A stretch of DNA of 64,000 bases from Psococerastis gibbosa (Eukaryota > Arthropoda > Insecta > Psocodea > Psocidae). The notes under the pieces are model-generated. The model saw only the letters and a program-made list of their open reading frames with translations, did no database searches and was not told where the DNA came from. Of the stretch, positions 11,598 through 23,400 are shown in pieces; the stretch's first letter is position 1; every line of letters starts with the position of its first letter. The stretch spans positions 33,629,464-33,693,463 of the forward strand of contig OZ020490.1 in the NCBI GenBank assembly GCA_963971405.1, given 5' to 3'. Made by a program: the position numbers and the translations under genes.

Positions 11598-13055
11598 TTA
11601 CGACACACCTGTTGTCTTTTCTTTTATTTTTGTTAAGAGGGTCTATAAATTATTGTTTCGATTTCATACTCAGGCCTATCCGACACCTTGTATTGCATAC
11701 ACTAGAATAAATGCCTATTATATACTGTCTATTGATACCTATCAAACGCCATATCACTATCTAAAATATCGGAACCCATCTTGGACTATCCTATGTGTAT
11801 ACCACAGAATACTATATTATATAATATAATACAGGTACTATAATGGTGTAGACAGTCAGCAATTGCCTTGGTTTCCCGTAAGTGACAAACCAATTAGGAT
11901 TATTTAATTAAAAAATTGTGTGTCAGCTCCGATGCATGACTGGAGTTTACTCCTCTAGTACGAATAACAGAGGCGCAAAGTTTTAGAATGATGGCGGGGG
12001 CAAAACTAAGTAGATCTTATTACGCCATCAGGCAGGACAAGGAAAAATTGGAAATATAAGAGCAAAATAGTATAGGGTTTTACGCATTTTATTAGTAGTA
12101 AAGTATAGCTGTATATTTTACAAAGCTAACAAAGGAATGCTTACATTCAGCACATTGCTGCCAAGGGGCCCGGGGTCTCCATGAACATTGAACCACGTCT
12201 TACGATGCTCGAGGCTGGGGGGGGGGGGCAAGATGGACCGTGCCTCAGCGCCCTCAGCCAACTTTACGCCCCTTTACGCACTGTCTAAACAGGCACAAAA
12301 AAGCTTACTAGACTACGAAAAAGATCGATGTAGACCTACTATAGAATATATCAAAGCAAATCAATGAAACCACTTAAATAGGCCTTATTTATATATTTTT
12401 ATTTTATTTAGGCCTACATTAATTATTATGACTATTCATTAAAGTATTGTAGGCCTACCGGTACACCCAACATTTTACAAAAGTAGATTTTACATAATCA
12501 TAATAAGTGAATATAGCCTATCATTAGGAAGATTGATAAATTATGAGATTATTATTATTATCAAACTATTATTATTATATTGAATATTAAGTAGTCTGTA
12601 GTCTTTTGGGCTCGGTTTCTTATTTCGGTAAGAAGTCTACAGCAGCCTACTTCTCTATATGCAGCACCTTTTTCGGAAAGAGAGAAGTTGAACGGAAGAC
12701 AAAGACCAGAGTCTTGATTTTTCCGTGTCCATGAAGCCATGACCAATGGTATGGTTACAGCAGGAAAAGACAGGCTGTATTCACTGATGGTGCTTCTTTA
12801 ATTGTCTCTGGTAGGATTATTATAATTGGAGATACCTTCAACGTATATTGATTTCATAGAATTCCTGATACCCCTCGCAATAGTCTACTGAAGTCTTCTC
12901 TGTTTCTGGTAAGATGATTGTGTACATCAGCTCTCTTCCCTGGTAGGAGACATTTCGGCACCAAGACATTTCAAGACGGCACGGTTAAATTTATGCCTCC
13001 TGTACTTAAAATGTAGGCTACAGTAAGTTGGACCAGACATTGAAACCAACGAAAC

Positions 13056-13205
13056 ACCTATTTTGTTCGAGATTATTAATGCGTAGTTGCGTACGCTTAT
13101 GGAAGTACCTATTAGAAATTCCAATTAGGTACTAATGTGTCTGATCGTTTGTTTTTAGGCCTATAAGCCCGGTCCGACAGTACAAGTGTCAAGTGTACTA
13201 CACGG
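13056..13205 (+). repeat. Segment duplicated at 17950-18090
   Basis: Shared blocks in order are gagattattaatgcgta, cgcttatggaagta, gtgtctgatcgtt and acagtacaagtgtcaagtgt. The duplicate lies inside intron 1 of ZNF-B, with this copy upstream of the gene. It suggests a local duplication around the ZNF-B 5' end or a dispersed repeat. Confidence 0.5.
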
Positions 13206-13256
13206 CATTATAGCTTCGAATGTAAATAAAATTGTATTTGAACATAGGCCGGGATA

Positions 13257-14213
13257 GGCGGCTATTCCATCTGTCAATAATCCGTCATTTGTGCATCAAA
13301 AATTGATGAGATGTTTGTTTTAAGGAAACTATTACCTAAGGCGCCCATTCCATTGACCGGCTAGGGCTATTTCCAAAACGGTGACGTGGTAGCAGACACT
13401 CCAGACTTAGGTAGCGTCTCCACCGACCTCGCATTGCAGATTGCAAGTGACATTGACGGTAATGTTTGTTTTTCTTTTTATAGAAATCTATTAAAATATT
13501 TGTAATTAACATATCCCATGAAGGCATTTTTTAATTTTAGTTTGTTTGTTTGTGATTTTATTGTATGATCATTGATCAATTTTAACTATGGCATAGAGGA
13601 AAATAAACATTTCCGTCAATTCTGCAATGCGAGGTCGGTGGAAACGCCACCTAAGTCTTGAGTGTCTGCTACCACGTCACCGTTTTGGAAATAGCCCTAG
13701 CCGGTCAATGGAATGGGCACCTAAGTAGATACTTAACTTAGGCGCCCATTCCATTGACCGGCTAGGGCTATTGCCAACAACGGTGACGTGGTAGCAGACA
13801 TTCAAGACTTAGGTAACGTTTCCACCGACCTCGCATTGCAGATTGCAAATGACATTGACAGAAATGTTTGTTTTTCTTTTTATAGAAATCTATTAAAATA
13901 TTTGTAATTAACATATCCCATGAAGCCATTTTTTAATTTTAGTTTGTTTGTTTGTGATTTTACTGTATGATCATTGATCAATTTTAACTATGGCATAGAG
14001 GAAAATAAACATTTCCGTCAATTCTGCAATGCGAGGTCGGTGGAGACGCCACCTAAGCCTTGAATGTCTGCTACCACGTTACCGTTGTTGGAAATAGCCC
14101 TAGCCGGTCAATGGAATGGGCACCTTATCTATTGTAAATTTTTTAAATTAAGTTATTTAATATGGTAGAGGCTTATTATTGATGACGGATTATTGGCACA
14201 TGGAATAGCCACC
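13257..14213. mobile_element. MITE interrupted by two composite MITEs
   Basis: The outer element starts ggcggctattccatctgtca and ends in tggaatagccacc, flanked by ATA on both sides. Two elements of the composite type lie inside it: 13340-13721 (TAA duplication, 13337-13339 and 13722-13724) and 13741-14124 (TTA duplication, 13738-13740 and 14125-14127). Only 16 bases of host element separate the two duplications. The uninterrupted host sequence is recognisable at 26420-26480. Confidence 0.75.
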
Positions 14214-14481
14214 ATAAGTTAATTACAAAGGAAAGATAATCCTAATTACTATAAGTTAAGTATGGGGATGCTATCCACTAATCAACGGAGAGGGTTTTAC
14301 CAGTAGCCATATTGTCGCAACGTCGCAACTTTTATTTAATTTATTTTTATGTTGGTGAAACTGGAAGATAATGTCATGAGTGACTGTTTGTGTACAAAAA
14401 AATGTCTAACGAATATTTTTAATTCATTTTCTTTCTAAGTTGCTAAACTAAATGATAAATTAAGTTCATTTTTTTAACGAA

Positions 14482-17400
14482 ATGCTTAGTAGTGCAAGGA
14501 GCATCAATTTTAGAGGGAGAAGAAGAGGGAGACGTGGCCGTTACCAGAGGGGGCTCTCAAGGGAAGCGAGAGAAGTGTTGTACCCAAGATACTATGGAAT
14601 ATCACCGCCTAGGTAGGCACTGGGTACAGTAATTAAACATTTTTTAATATGTTATCTTAATCTATTATGTCAAGGTCTCTGCCCATTTTTCCATGTCATA
14701 GGCAATCATCTGGATGCGGCATCATGCGGTCCCGTCAGCAAGGCACATGTGACATGACGGGTTTAGCGAGCCTGAGTCAATCCACTTGGAGTAGCTTAAC
14801 TAGACATTTATCCAAATATCATAATTATCTCTCACTAAATACAATTATATATCACTCCAGTTAGTCCAGTTAGAGTGGCCAGGTGTCCGGTTTTTCACCA
14901 GACAGTCCGGTGAAAAATAAATGTTTGACTGGACAATGCCTTGTCCGGTTTTTTCGCTCGTGTGCATTTTTTTTTTCTAGAGGATAAAACTAAATTACTG
15001 CTATGGAAAGTTCATGAATAACAACTAAATTTAAGACCAGGTGAAATTACCTTTTTTTAGATTTACACTAGGCCTATATACAATGGCCCATTGACTCCCT
15101 GTCCAGTTTTTATTTTTTGCAAGTCTGGGAACCCAAACTACAGTTGATATCGTTAAGGTTTTTGCCGGGACAGTCCCATTTTCAAGCCGTATTTCCTGGT
15201 GTCCCCAATTAGAGGCTCGTGACGCTAAATTATCCTGGTTCCCGGAAAATATCTCTTAATAACGAACCATTCTGCAGCCTGATCATGGCGATTATAATAC
15301 CGGTATTTATTTAATCCCCTGGTATTATCAATCAATCAATCTTTGTCCATGACCCACCAAGACGGGATAGACGGTGTCCAAAAGAAGAAAAAAAAAGAAA
15401 AAAATTTCATGCGGAAGCATACGTTAGATGGGGGGGGGGGGGGGTTAATGTTTAAGCAGCCCAGCTTAGTTCCCTGAACTCGCCCAAGCTGTACAGTGGA
15501 CATTCTTTAAATATTACTTTAGAGAGTTTTTTCCAAAGCTGCTCAGAGTGGGCAGTCCAATTTAACTTCGAGTCCACCGTGAAGCCCAACAGCTTAACGC
15601 AATCCCTCTCCGTGTTCGGGGTTCTAGTCTGGAGTGAACAGGTAATCTTTTGCGTCTTTCCTTCGTTGAGTAAGAGCTTGTTGTCCTCGAACCACTGGGT
15701 TGCCGCCGCTAGTAAGGCATCTGCCATCATTCGAGCCTCGGTGAGCGAGCGGCCCCTACAGTATATAGTTGCATAATCAGTAAATAGCAGGGTCTGCAGG
15801 CCCAAATCATTCACCATTATGAGGGACAGTAAGGGACCTAAGACAGATCCCTGGGGGACTCCGTACCTGACGGACAGCCATTTAGAAATTGCTCCCTGAA
15901 TAATCACACATTGCCGCCTGTTTGAGAGGTAGGAGATGAAGGTCTAAAGAACCACCCCATCTATTCCATATTTCTTTAGTTTCTCAAACAACACAACATG
16001 GTGTAAACAAGATAATTTTATAATGGAAAGTGCTTTGTCAAAATTTGTTTGTTTACATTTTTATTGCCAGGGAATTAAATAAATACCAGGATTAAATAAA
16101 TACCCTAGGATTATAACTGTAAACAAACAAATTTTGAATAGCACTTTCCATTATAAAATTATCTTGTTTACATTTTTAATAGCAGGGGATTAAATAAATA
16201 CCGGTATTATAATCGCCTCGATCAGGCTGCAGGTGTAGGAAGCGAATGATAAAATTCTCTAAATTCACATGGCAACTAGTGTTGCGGCAAGCGACAATTT
16301 TTCTACCCTTGTTACTCAGACATCTACTCAGGGTTAAGCGCGATAAAAATGTCAGTGTCAATTATTAGCAGGGGAACATGGTAGGACATGATAACGCGCT
16401 GAGACTACTAGTCAGGCTGAATGCGTGTCCAATCCTGGTCATCTCCGAATCAGTCGTGTGACTTTACTATAATCCCCAAGTGGTTCGGAACCCACTATAA
16501 TCAGGAGATCCATCCTGTCAATCAACTCCCCTTCCCCCTGAGGTGAAAGGGTCTGCTCAAGGGCAGGTTGCCTCAAGTTATGAAACAGACTCACTCCCCC
16601 GCCAGGCTGGCAGTGTTACAGCAGAAATGCAAAAAGCCGGTTTGGAAAACAAACCCTTATCTGATTTCTACCTTAATTGTATGCTTTATTTTATAGGCGT
16701 CTTGAAAGTTGATGATTTTTATGAATACGCATTTTTTTGTAAGCTTTGTAAAATCCATACTTTACTGCTGTTAAAATGCGTAAAACCCCACTAATTTGCA
16801 CTTATATTTTCAAATTTTTCCCCCGGGGGAGACCCCGACCACCGACCTCTCATTGCAGAATGCGTATACGTTGACGTGGTAGCAGATATCATTAATAAAG
16901 GCGGGGTTTCCACCGACCTCTCATTGCAGAATGTAAATAACATTGACGGAAATTTTTATTTTACTCTATGCCATAGTTAAAATTGATCAACGATCATAGA
17001 GTAAAATCCCAAACTAAAATTAAAAAATGGCGTCATGGGATATGTTAAGTACAAACATTTTAATAGATTACTATAAAAAGAAACATTTAAATTTCCGTCA
17101 ATGTCATTTGCAGTCTGCAATGAGAGGTCGGTGGAAACCCCGCCTTTATTAATTATATATGCTGCCACGTCACCGTATGTGTATTTTGCACTTGCAGGTC
17201 GGTGGAAACCGCGCCTTAATAAATTTGATTGATGTATGATTATAAGGCGGGGTTTCTACATACGTCAATAGTCAAATGTAAATATGGTATTGACGGAAAT
17301 TTCAATTTTTCATTGATACACTACATTCCACTTGTTTTTTCAACTATTGATCACTTTTCATCTATTCGCACGTATGCGCCAAATTTTTTGAAATTTGTTT

Positions 17401-20400
17401 GCAATTGTTTTTTGAAATTTTGTTTGTATTTGTTTTCTTCGTACACTTATTATTTTTAATAAAACCTAATAATAGTAGAAGATCCGAAGTAAGATCGACC
17501 TTCACCGATCTGTTTAATGGATGAAAATTGTTTTATAAACAATAAAATATAAAATGTTTGGACTTAACATATCCCATGACGCCATTTTAGTTTGTTATTG
17601 TTTGCAACGCTTGATTTTACTATATGATTATCGATCAATTTCAACAATGGCATAGAGTAAAATTAAAATGTCCGTCAATACCATATTTACTATTGACAAT
17701 TGACGTATGTGGAATCCCCGCCTAAGTAGTATCATTTTTGTATGATTAGGGAGAAATTAATTCAAAAATAATTTTACACTGGACAGAATGAGTATTTGAG
17801 AAGCAAGTTTACACTATATAGAATGGACTTTCGTATGATTTACTGTTTTTCAATTTCAAAATTATGGTCACCCTAAATCTTAGTGTGGCCCTTGGATATT
17901 TATTAATTGTATTGCGTTTTTTGATAAATAAATACTTACTTACTTACCTATTGTGTTCGAGATTATTAATGCGTACGCTTATGGAAGTATTTAGAATTTC
18001 CAATTAACAATGGGCAATGTGTCTGATCGTTCGTTTGAAACTAAGCCTGGTGCCCTGGTCCAACAGTACAAGTGTCAAGTGTACACTGTACAACATGAGC
18101 ATTTTTTTTTTTTAATTCCGAATTGAGCTCATAATTTAACGCAAAAATTATTATTAATACAGATTTTTTGTAAAAGTACGGACATTTCTCGTTTTTGGGC
18201 TTTGTACGATGCGGACACGGACAGAGACCCGAAAATACGGACGTATGGCAACCTTATCTGAATGCAATTATATATATCATATTATATAGGGAAAAATTAA
18301 CAAACGACATAACATTCACACAATCATCCCCAATAATAGATCTAGCTAGTAGGTTAGGAATAGGTAACCAGCCACGCCCCCTCCCACCCCCTCCTCCCCC
18401 CGCTCCCAGTCCTATATAAACCAAGGTTTCCTCTCCCTAGTCACATTTGCATCTTCTCCTCGAGTTGAGCAAGTCTCAAATCGCAGATAAGGTGTGGCTG
18501 TGCTAGTGGGTTTCCCTCTGTAGATGGCAGTTCTTGCCGAAAGCGCTCATGGTTTTATACTAACACAAGTGGGTTTCTTAGACAAAGTTAATTTCTTAAC
18601 GATTATTTGGGTTTTACTAATTCGGGTTGTTATAACAAGTTTTTCTACAACTAAAAAAAGTTTTTGTTATTTTTTGTTTATTATATAAGTTCTTTGATCA
18701 CTCCAGTTAGAGTAGCCAGGTGGCAAAAACTGATTTCTACCTTATTGCTTGCTTTATTTTATAGACGTCTTGAAAGCGATACAACGGAGGATATCAAACC
18801 AAGCGCAGAGGACAAGGATCCAGGAAAAGACAACACAAGATGTGTTAGTATGCAAGATTATCCCATTGCATCAACTTCTGCTGGAATACTTTCCGAGTCT
18901 TCCTATGATCGTAATATATATTTTTATTAGTTTACTTAATTCAATCAATCATGAAAAGAAATTAAGAAATCAATTAATTCATGGCTAAGATCCCTTCATT
19001 AATTCATTACCATGCATCAGATTTAGGTTAAAAATAGAAAATTGTTAAAATAATTTAATTTCGTTTTTTTTCTATTCTTCTATTTTTTTCTTAGAAAAAG
19101 CTACGTACTATCGTTAATAATATGCATAATAATATAATATTGTTATTTCAATTTTACTGCTCATTAGTCCTCCTGTTAGACATGTTTGTATTACGTCACT
19201 CGCCTAATGTTCAACCGAATGGTTCTATTAGGGGAAGCCCACTGTCTCAATATACTGTGTTTGGTGCATACTTCTTACTACTAAATTGTGGGATATAGAG
19301 TTATATTTTGATTTTTTTGATGTTTAATTGAATATAAAAAATTCTTTCTGGTTAGATTTCTTGGTCTAGTCGTAAGTACGTATATAAAGACATGTATAAT
19401 CAGTATAATAATTTTCCGTTTAAATACCAAAACATATAGCTCGATTCACATTGTCAAAACTTCAGTAAAATCTAAAAAAAAATACTAACACTTAGCGAAG
19501 GTTCACCACGAGGGTTTCGTTAGAACATTACATATACTCGTACATAAATATGGTGTTGAAGCTAAGGTAGCGTTAATGCGTCAGTTTGATCAATCTAAAT
19601 TCTGGATAATTATTGGAATTTCTGTGGGCCTACTATGCCGTTTAGTACTTATTCTTGGGGTTAAAAATTTAAACAAATTAATTTTAAACGGCCCGCCTCA
19701 GGAGAGTAACAAGATAGCTATGGAAACCGGATATTTGATGATCAAATCTGTTATAGCAATAAATTTATTTGGACTGGACTAGGCTAGCCAGTTAGCCATC
19801 TACAGCTAAGGTAATGAATTACAGCCAAACTCTAGCAATTAAGAGGCTCAGGGACCCAAGGTCATGTGCGCAAAACTAACTTCGCCTGAATTCTGTTGTC
19901 TGCCCTGTCAGTAAAATTGTTCATTTGTTAGGCGCGGTTTCCACCGACCTCTAAGTGCGAAATACACATACGATGACGTGGTAGCAGACATTCAAGACTT
20001 AGGCGGGGTTTCCGACGACCTCTCATTGCAGAATGCACATGACATTGACGGAAATTGGAATTTTTCTTTTTATAGAAATCTATTAAAATGTTTGTATTTA
20101 ACATATCCCATGACGCCATTTTATAACTTTAGTTTGTGATTTTGCTCTATGATCATTGATCAATTTTAACTATGGCATAGAGTAAAACAAAAATTTCCGT
20201 CAATGTCATTTGCATTCTGCAATGAGAGGTCGATGGAAACCTCGCCTTTATTAATGATATTAATGCTACCACGTCTCCGTATGTGTATTTTGCACTTGGA
20301 GGTCGGTGGAAACCGCGCCTTAACATTTTCTGTTTTTTTTTTAACCCTACCACCGGGAAACATTTCTTCCGCAACATTTTGTCTGACCCCTTTGTTGGCC

Positions 20401-23400
20401 ATGCTTAGATTGCGGTTGGGGGTGATCTATTCAATTTTCTTATCAATCTCCTTCTTCAGATAACACCCGTTCTTGGCTGGTAGACCATTTGACGCCGTGC
20501 CGCATAGTAGAGCTGGGCTATTCCCTCCTGTGCTGTCATAGTTCGGTTTTCTACCTCTGACATTGTAGCTGAATAGCTGAATTATGGTTATTGTTGAATT
20601 GGACAGAGTTCTGTAATGTTTGCATTTTATTTTTCCCATTGTGTTTATTTAACCTACCCAACAAAAACAAACTTACTCCATAGAAATCCATCGACTTCGA
20701 TGGCCAGGTGGTAGCGTGCTTGTACGTATACATATATGCGAGTCTCTACACGCCATGGGAACGGAGACGTGTCGTTACTCGACACAAGTACCTATTTGGT
20801 AACTTAGTGAGGCGACTGAAGAGGTCAATCAGATATATTCATTGAATTGTTTGTATGGGATTAACCTTTAAAAAAAAAAAGTGGCCAAACCAACCATTAC
20901 GCCCCACCATTATAACTAACCATGGGTGGAAGTTCAACAATTCAATTGTAATCCTAACAATAAATGGCACTTATTAACTGCAACATTTTCAGTTAAAACC
21001 GTCAAGATGGAGTCAGCTGATCTAAGCCTTTTTGAAGCATCTAAAACAAATCTTGAAGAACTGCTGACTTCTGTGCAACCTTCTGATGCGCATTGCGTTG
21101 GGAACGGCCGAAGTTCACTAGAAATGGACCCTTTTCTGAACCCCTCGTGAGATAGGCAGGAAAAGCTTCGTAGAAGGGAGAAAAGACCGAGAGGCCGACC
21201 ACGTAAAAGACATCACCTTCCAAGAATGTAAGTTGCCACTATAGGCCATGTGCTGCCAAACGCTATATAAATAGCCAGCCTAGCGTAGATAGCTCTCTCT
21301 CTTACACTCAACTAGAAAGGCCCGGGACCGCCTGCTTTGCATGCCCTCCGAAGCATGGCCAGAAAATGTAGCAAGTGCGGGACTCGAACCTAAAACCTTT
21401 CGAGGGAAAGTCGGAGTCCGTGCCATTACTCTACATGTCCTGATGAACTGATATGGTAGTCGTTAAGTTGCATGGCGTTGTCCGATTTCTTAAGGCTCGG
21501 AAACCAAACGTCGATGCATCATGTATTATATCATTATTACATTCCTATTGATACGTAGTATACGCAAAGCTTTGTTAACGTCAAAATTTCCGATTTCAGT
21601 AAACGTTTTGAGGTCCCTGGAGCCCAATACAGTGCTATTATCTGCCTGTTGGTCTGTCTGTAACTCAATTTGGGGCCAAATTACTCGATAGATTTTGATG
21701 AATTTCGGCATGTAGGTTTTTAAAAATATTGTCCTGGGGACTTTTTTAAATTTTTTTTTTGATAACTTCATTTTGTGATTTTATAAAAAAAAAAAACCGA
21801 CAAAAATGTTTTCCTCTCAAAAATGGTTGCGACGATCCTTTTGAATTCACATAATTATATTGCTAGGGCTGATCCCACCGTTGCCACCAACGTTGGCGAA
21901 TTTCTAGGCTGCTGGCTCCTACAATTGGCTATAAAATATGAATACTATATTACCCCGGGAACCAACAGCCTAGTGTGCGGGGGGTAGCACCTAACCTTCG
22001 CAAGGACGGGGGCTGCTCTAGTAAATGTAGTTTTTAGATTTACATTATATACAATACGTATATTAAGACACTCACCGATTTACATTATATTGTATACTCG
22101 AGCACTTGTACAAAGAACGACATGGTCTACAGGGTTGGTCGGGTCTCACGTCTATAGAACCTCTGAGAGCCGCGCACTTTCTGTCACTACTCATATTTAT
22201 AACCTCGCCTGGCTACGTCACGTGAACAGGCTTTCACGGACTGCACCGAAGGCGCGCTGCTAATTCAGCACTCTTCTAGCACAGACCGTAGAAAGCAATT
22301 TATTGACAGCTATACGGGGTGTTACAATACATGAGATAGATACAGAATGTGCCAACAACTAAACCGTAATATACGGTGCCCGCAGGCAGGTGCCTAGAGC
22401 ACCTGACAATATTGCAGTACTTATTAATGTAAATAAAACCCACCAGGTCGCCTAACCCTTGATAGTTCGGTTCAAGGCCTAAAAAATAAATAAATAAGGC
22501 ACAATTTTCATGAAAAATTACAAACAAAAAATTTCTGAGTTTCTTTTTTTCTATCAATGCTTTCTAACTTCAGTTATGCATGATTACTATTGTTATGTTC
22601 GTTTTTTACCTAGTAGGGTTGGATTTTATTTACGTGATAATTATTTGTATTGGCCTACAGGAATACACAGAGTGATGTAGCCTATGTGAATTTACCACAA
22701 GTTCCATATTCATCTGAAAGTTTACAAAATGGCGATCTGCAGAGTATTAGCCCCATAAGGATTACGCCTATTGGAGAGTTGGCCTACAGTAATACACAGA
22801 GTGATCTAGCCTACGAGAATTTACCACAAGTTCCATATTCATCTGAAAATTTACAAAATGGCGATCTGCAGAGTATTAGTATAAGGTTTACGCCTATTGG
22901 AAAACGGCGCGGCGGACGACCCCCAAAAAGTAGACGGGGTCCTCGAAAAAAGTGAGTAGCCACCTTAAAAATTGTCTTAATTAAATTATATTGCATTAAA
23001 GTGTGTTATTGAACTGCAGCTTTGCAGGGGCTTTATATTGTTAAATTATTTTATTAGCAGATGAAACTTGCCTGTGGCGGGTTGAAGATGACTCTTGTTA
23101 GACATGGCGTTTCGTAAACGTATTCGTTTGCTAAAATTCAATAAGTAAACACAAATAAAGCTATACTAAATATTAAGCTTCATATTTCTATTACTATACT
23201 TTTTGTTGTAAGTTACAAAGTGTTAGAACACATCTAAAAGCTAAAAAAAATCTTCACACCTAGACGCATTTAGTAAAATAAATGTACCCAACCGTTATAT
23301 GTGGCACATTCTAATAGAACCTCCTCCAGTTCTCACTCTGTCTTTATATGATTCCGGAGGCTTTACTCTTAAAAACAATTTACTTGCTTATTTCTAGGAA

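Larger units (their letters stand above)
8601..14481. other. Intergenic repeat-rich stretch between ZNF-A and ZNF-B
   Basis: No gene is supported in this 5.9 kb. It contains a terminal-repeat element (8861-9215), a dispersed repeat (9475-9880), a Penelope-type remnant (10375-10745), a MITE (11225-11597) and a doubly interrupted MITE (13257-14213). The stretches 11600-12900 and 12900-13250 are AT-rich with short chance ORFs. The segment 13056-13205 is repeated at 17950-18090. Confidence 0.5.
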
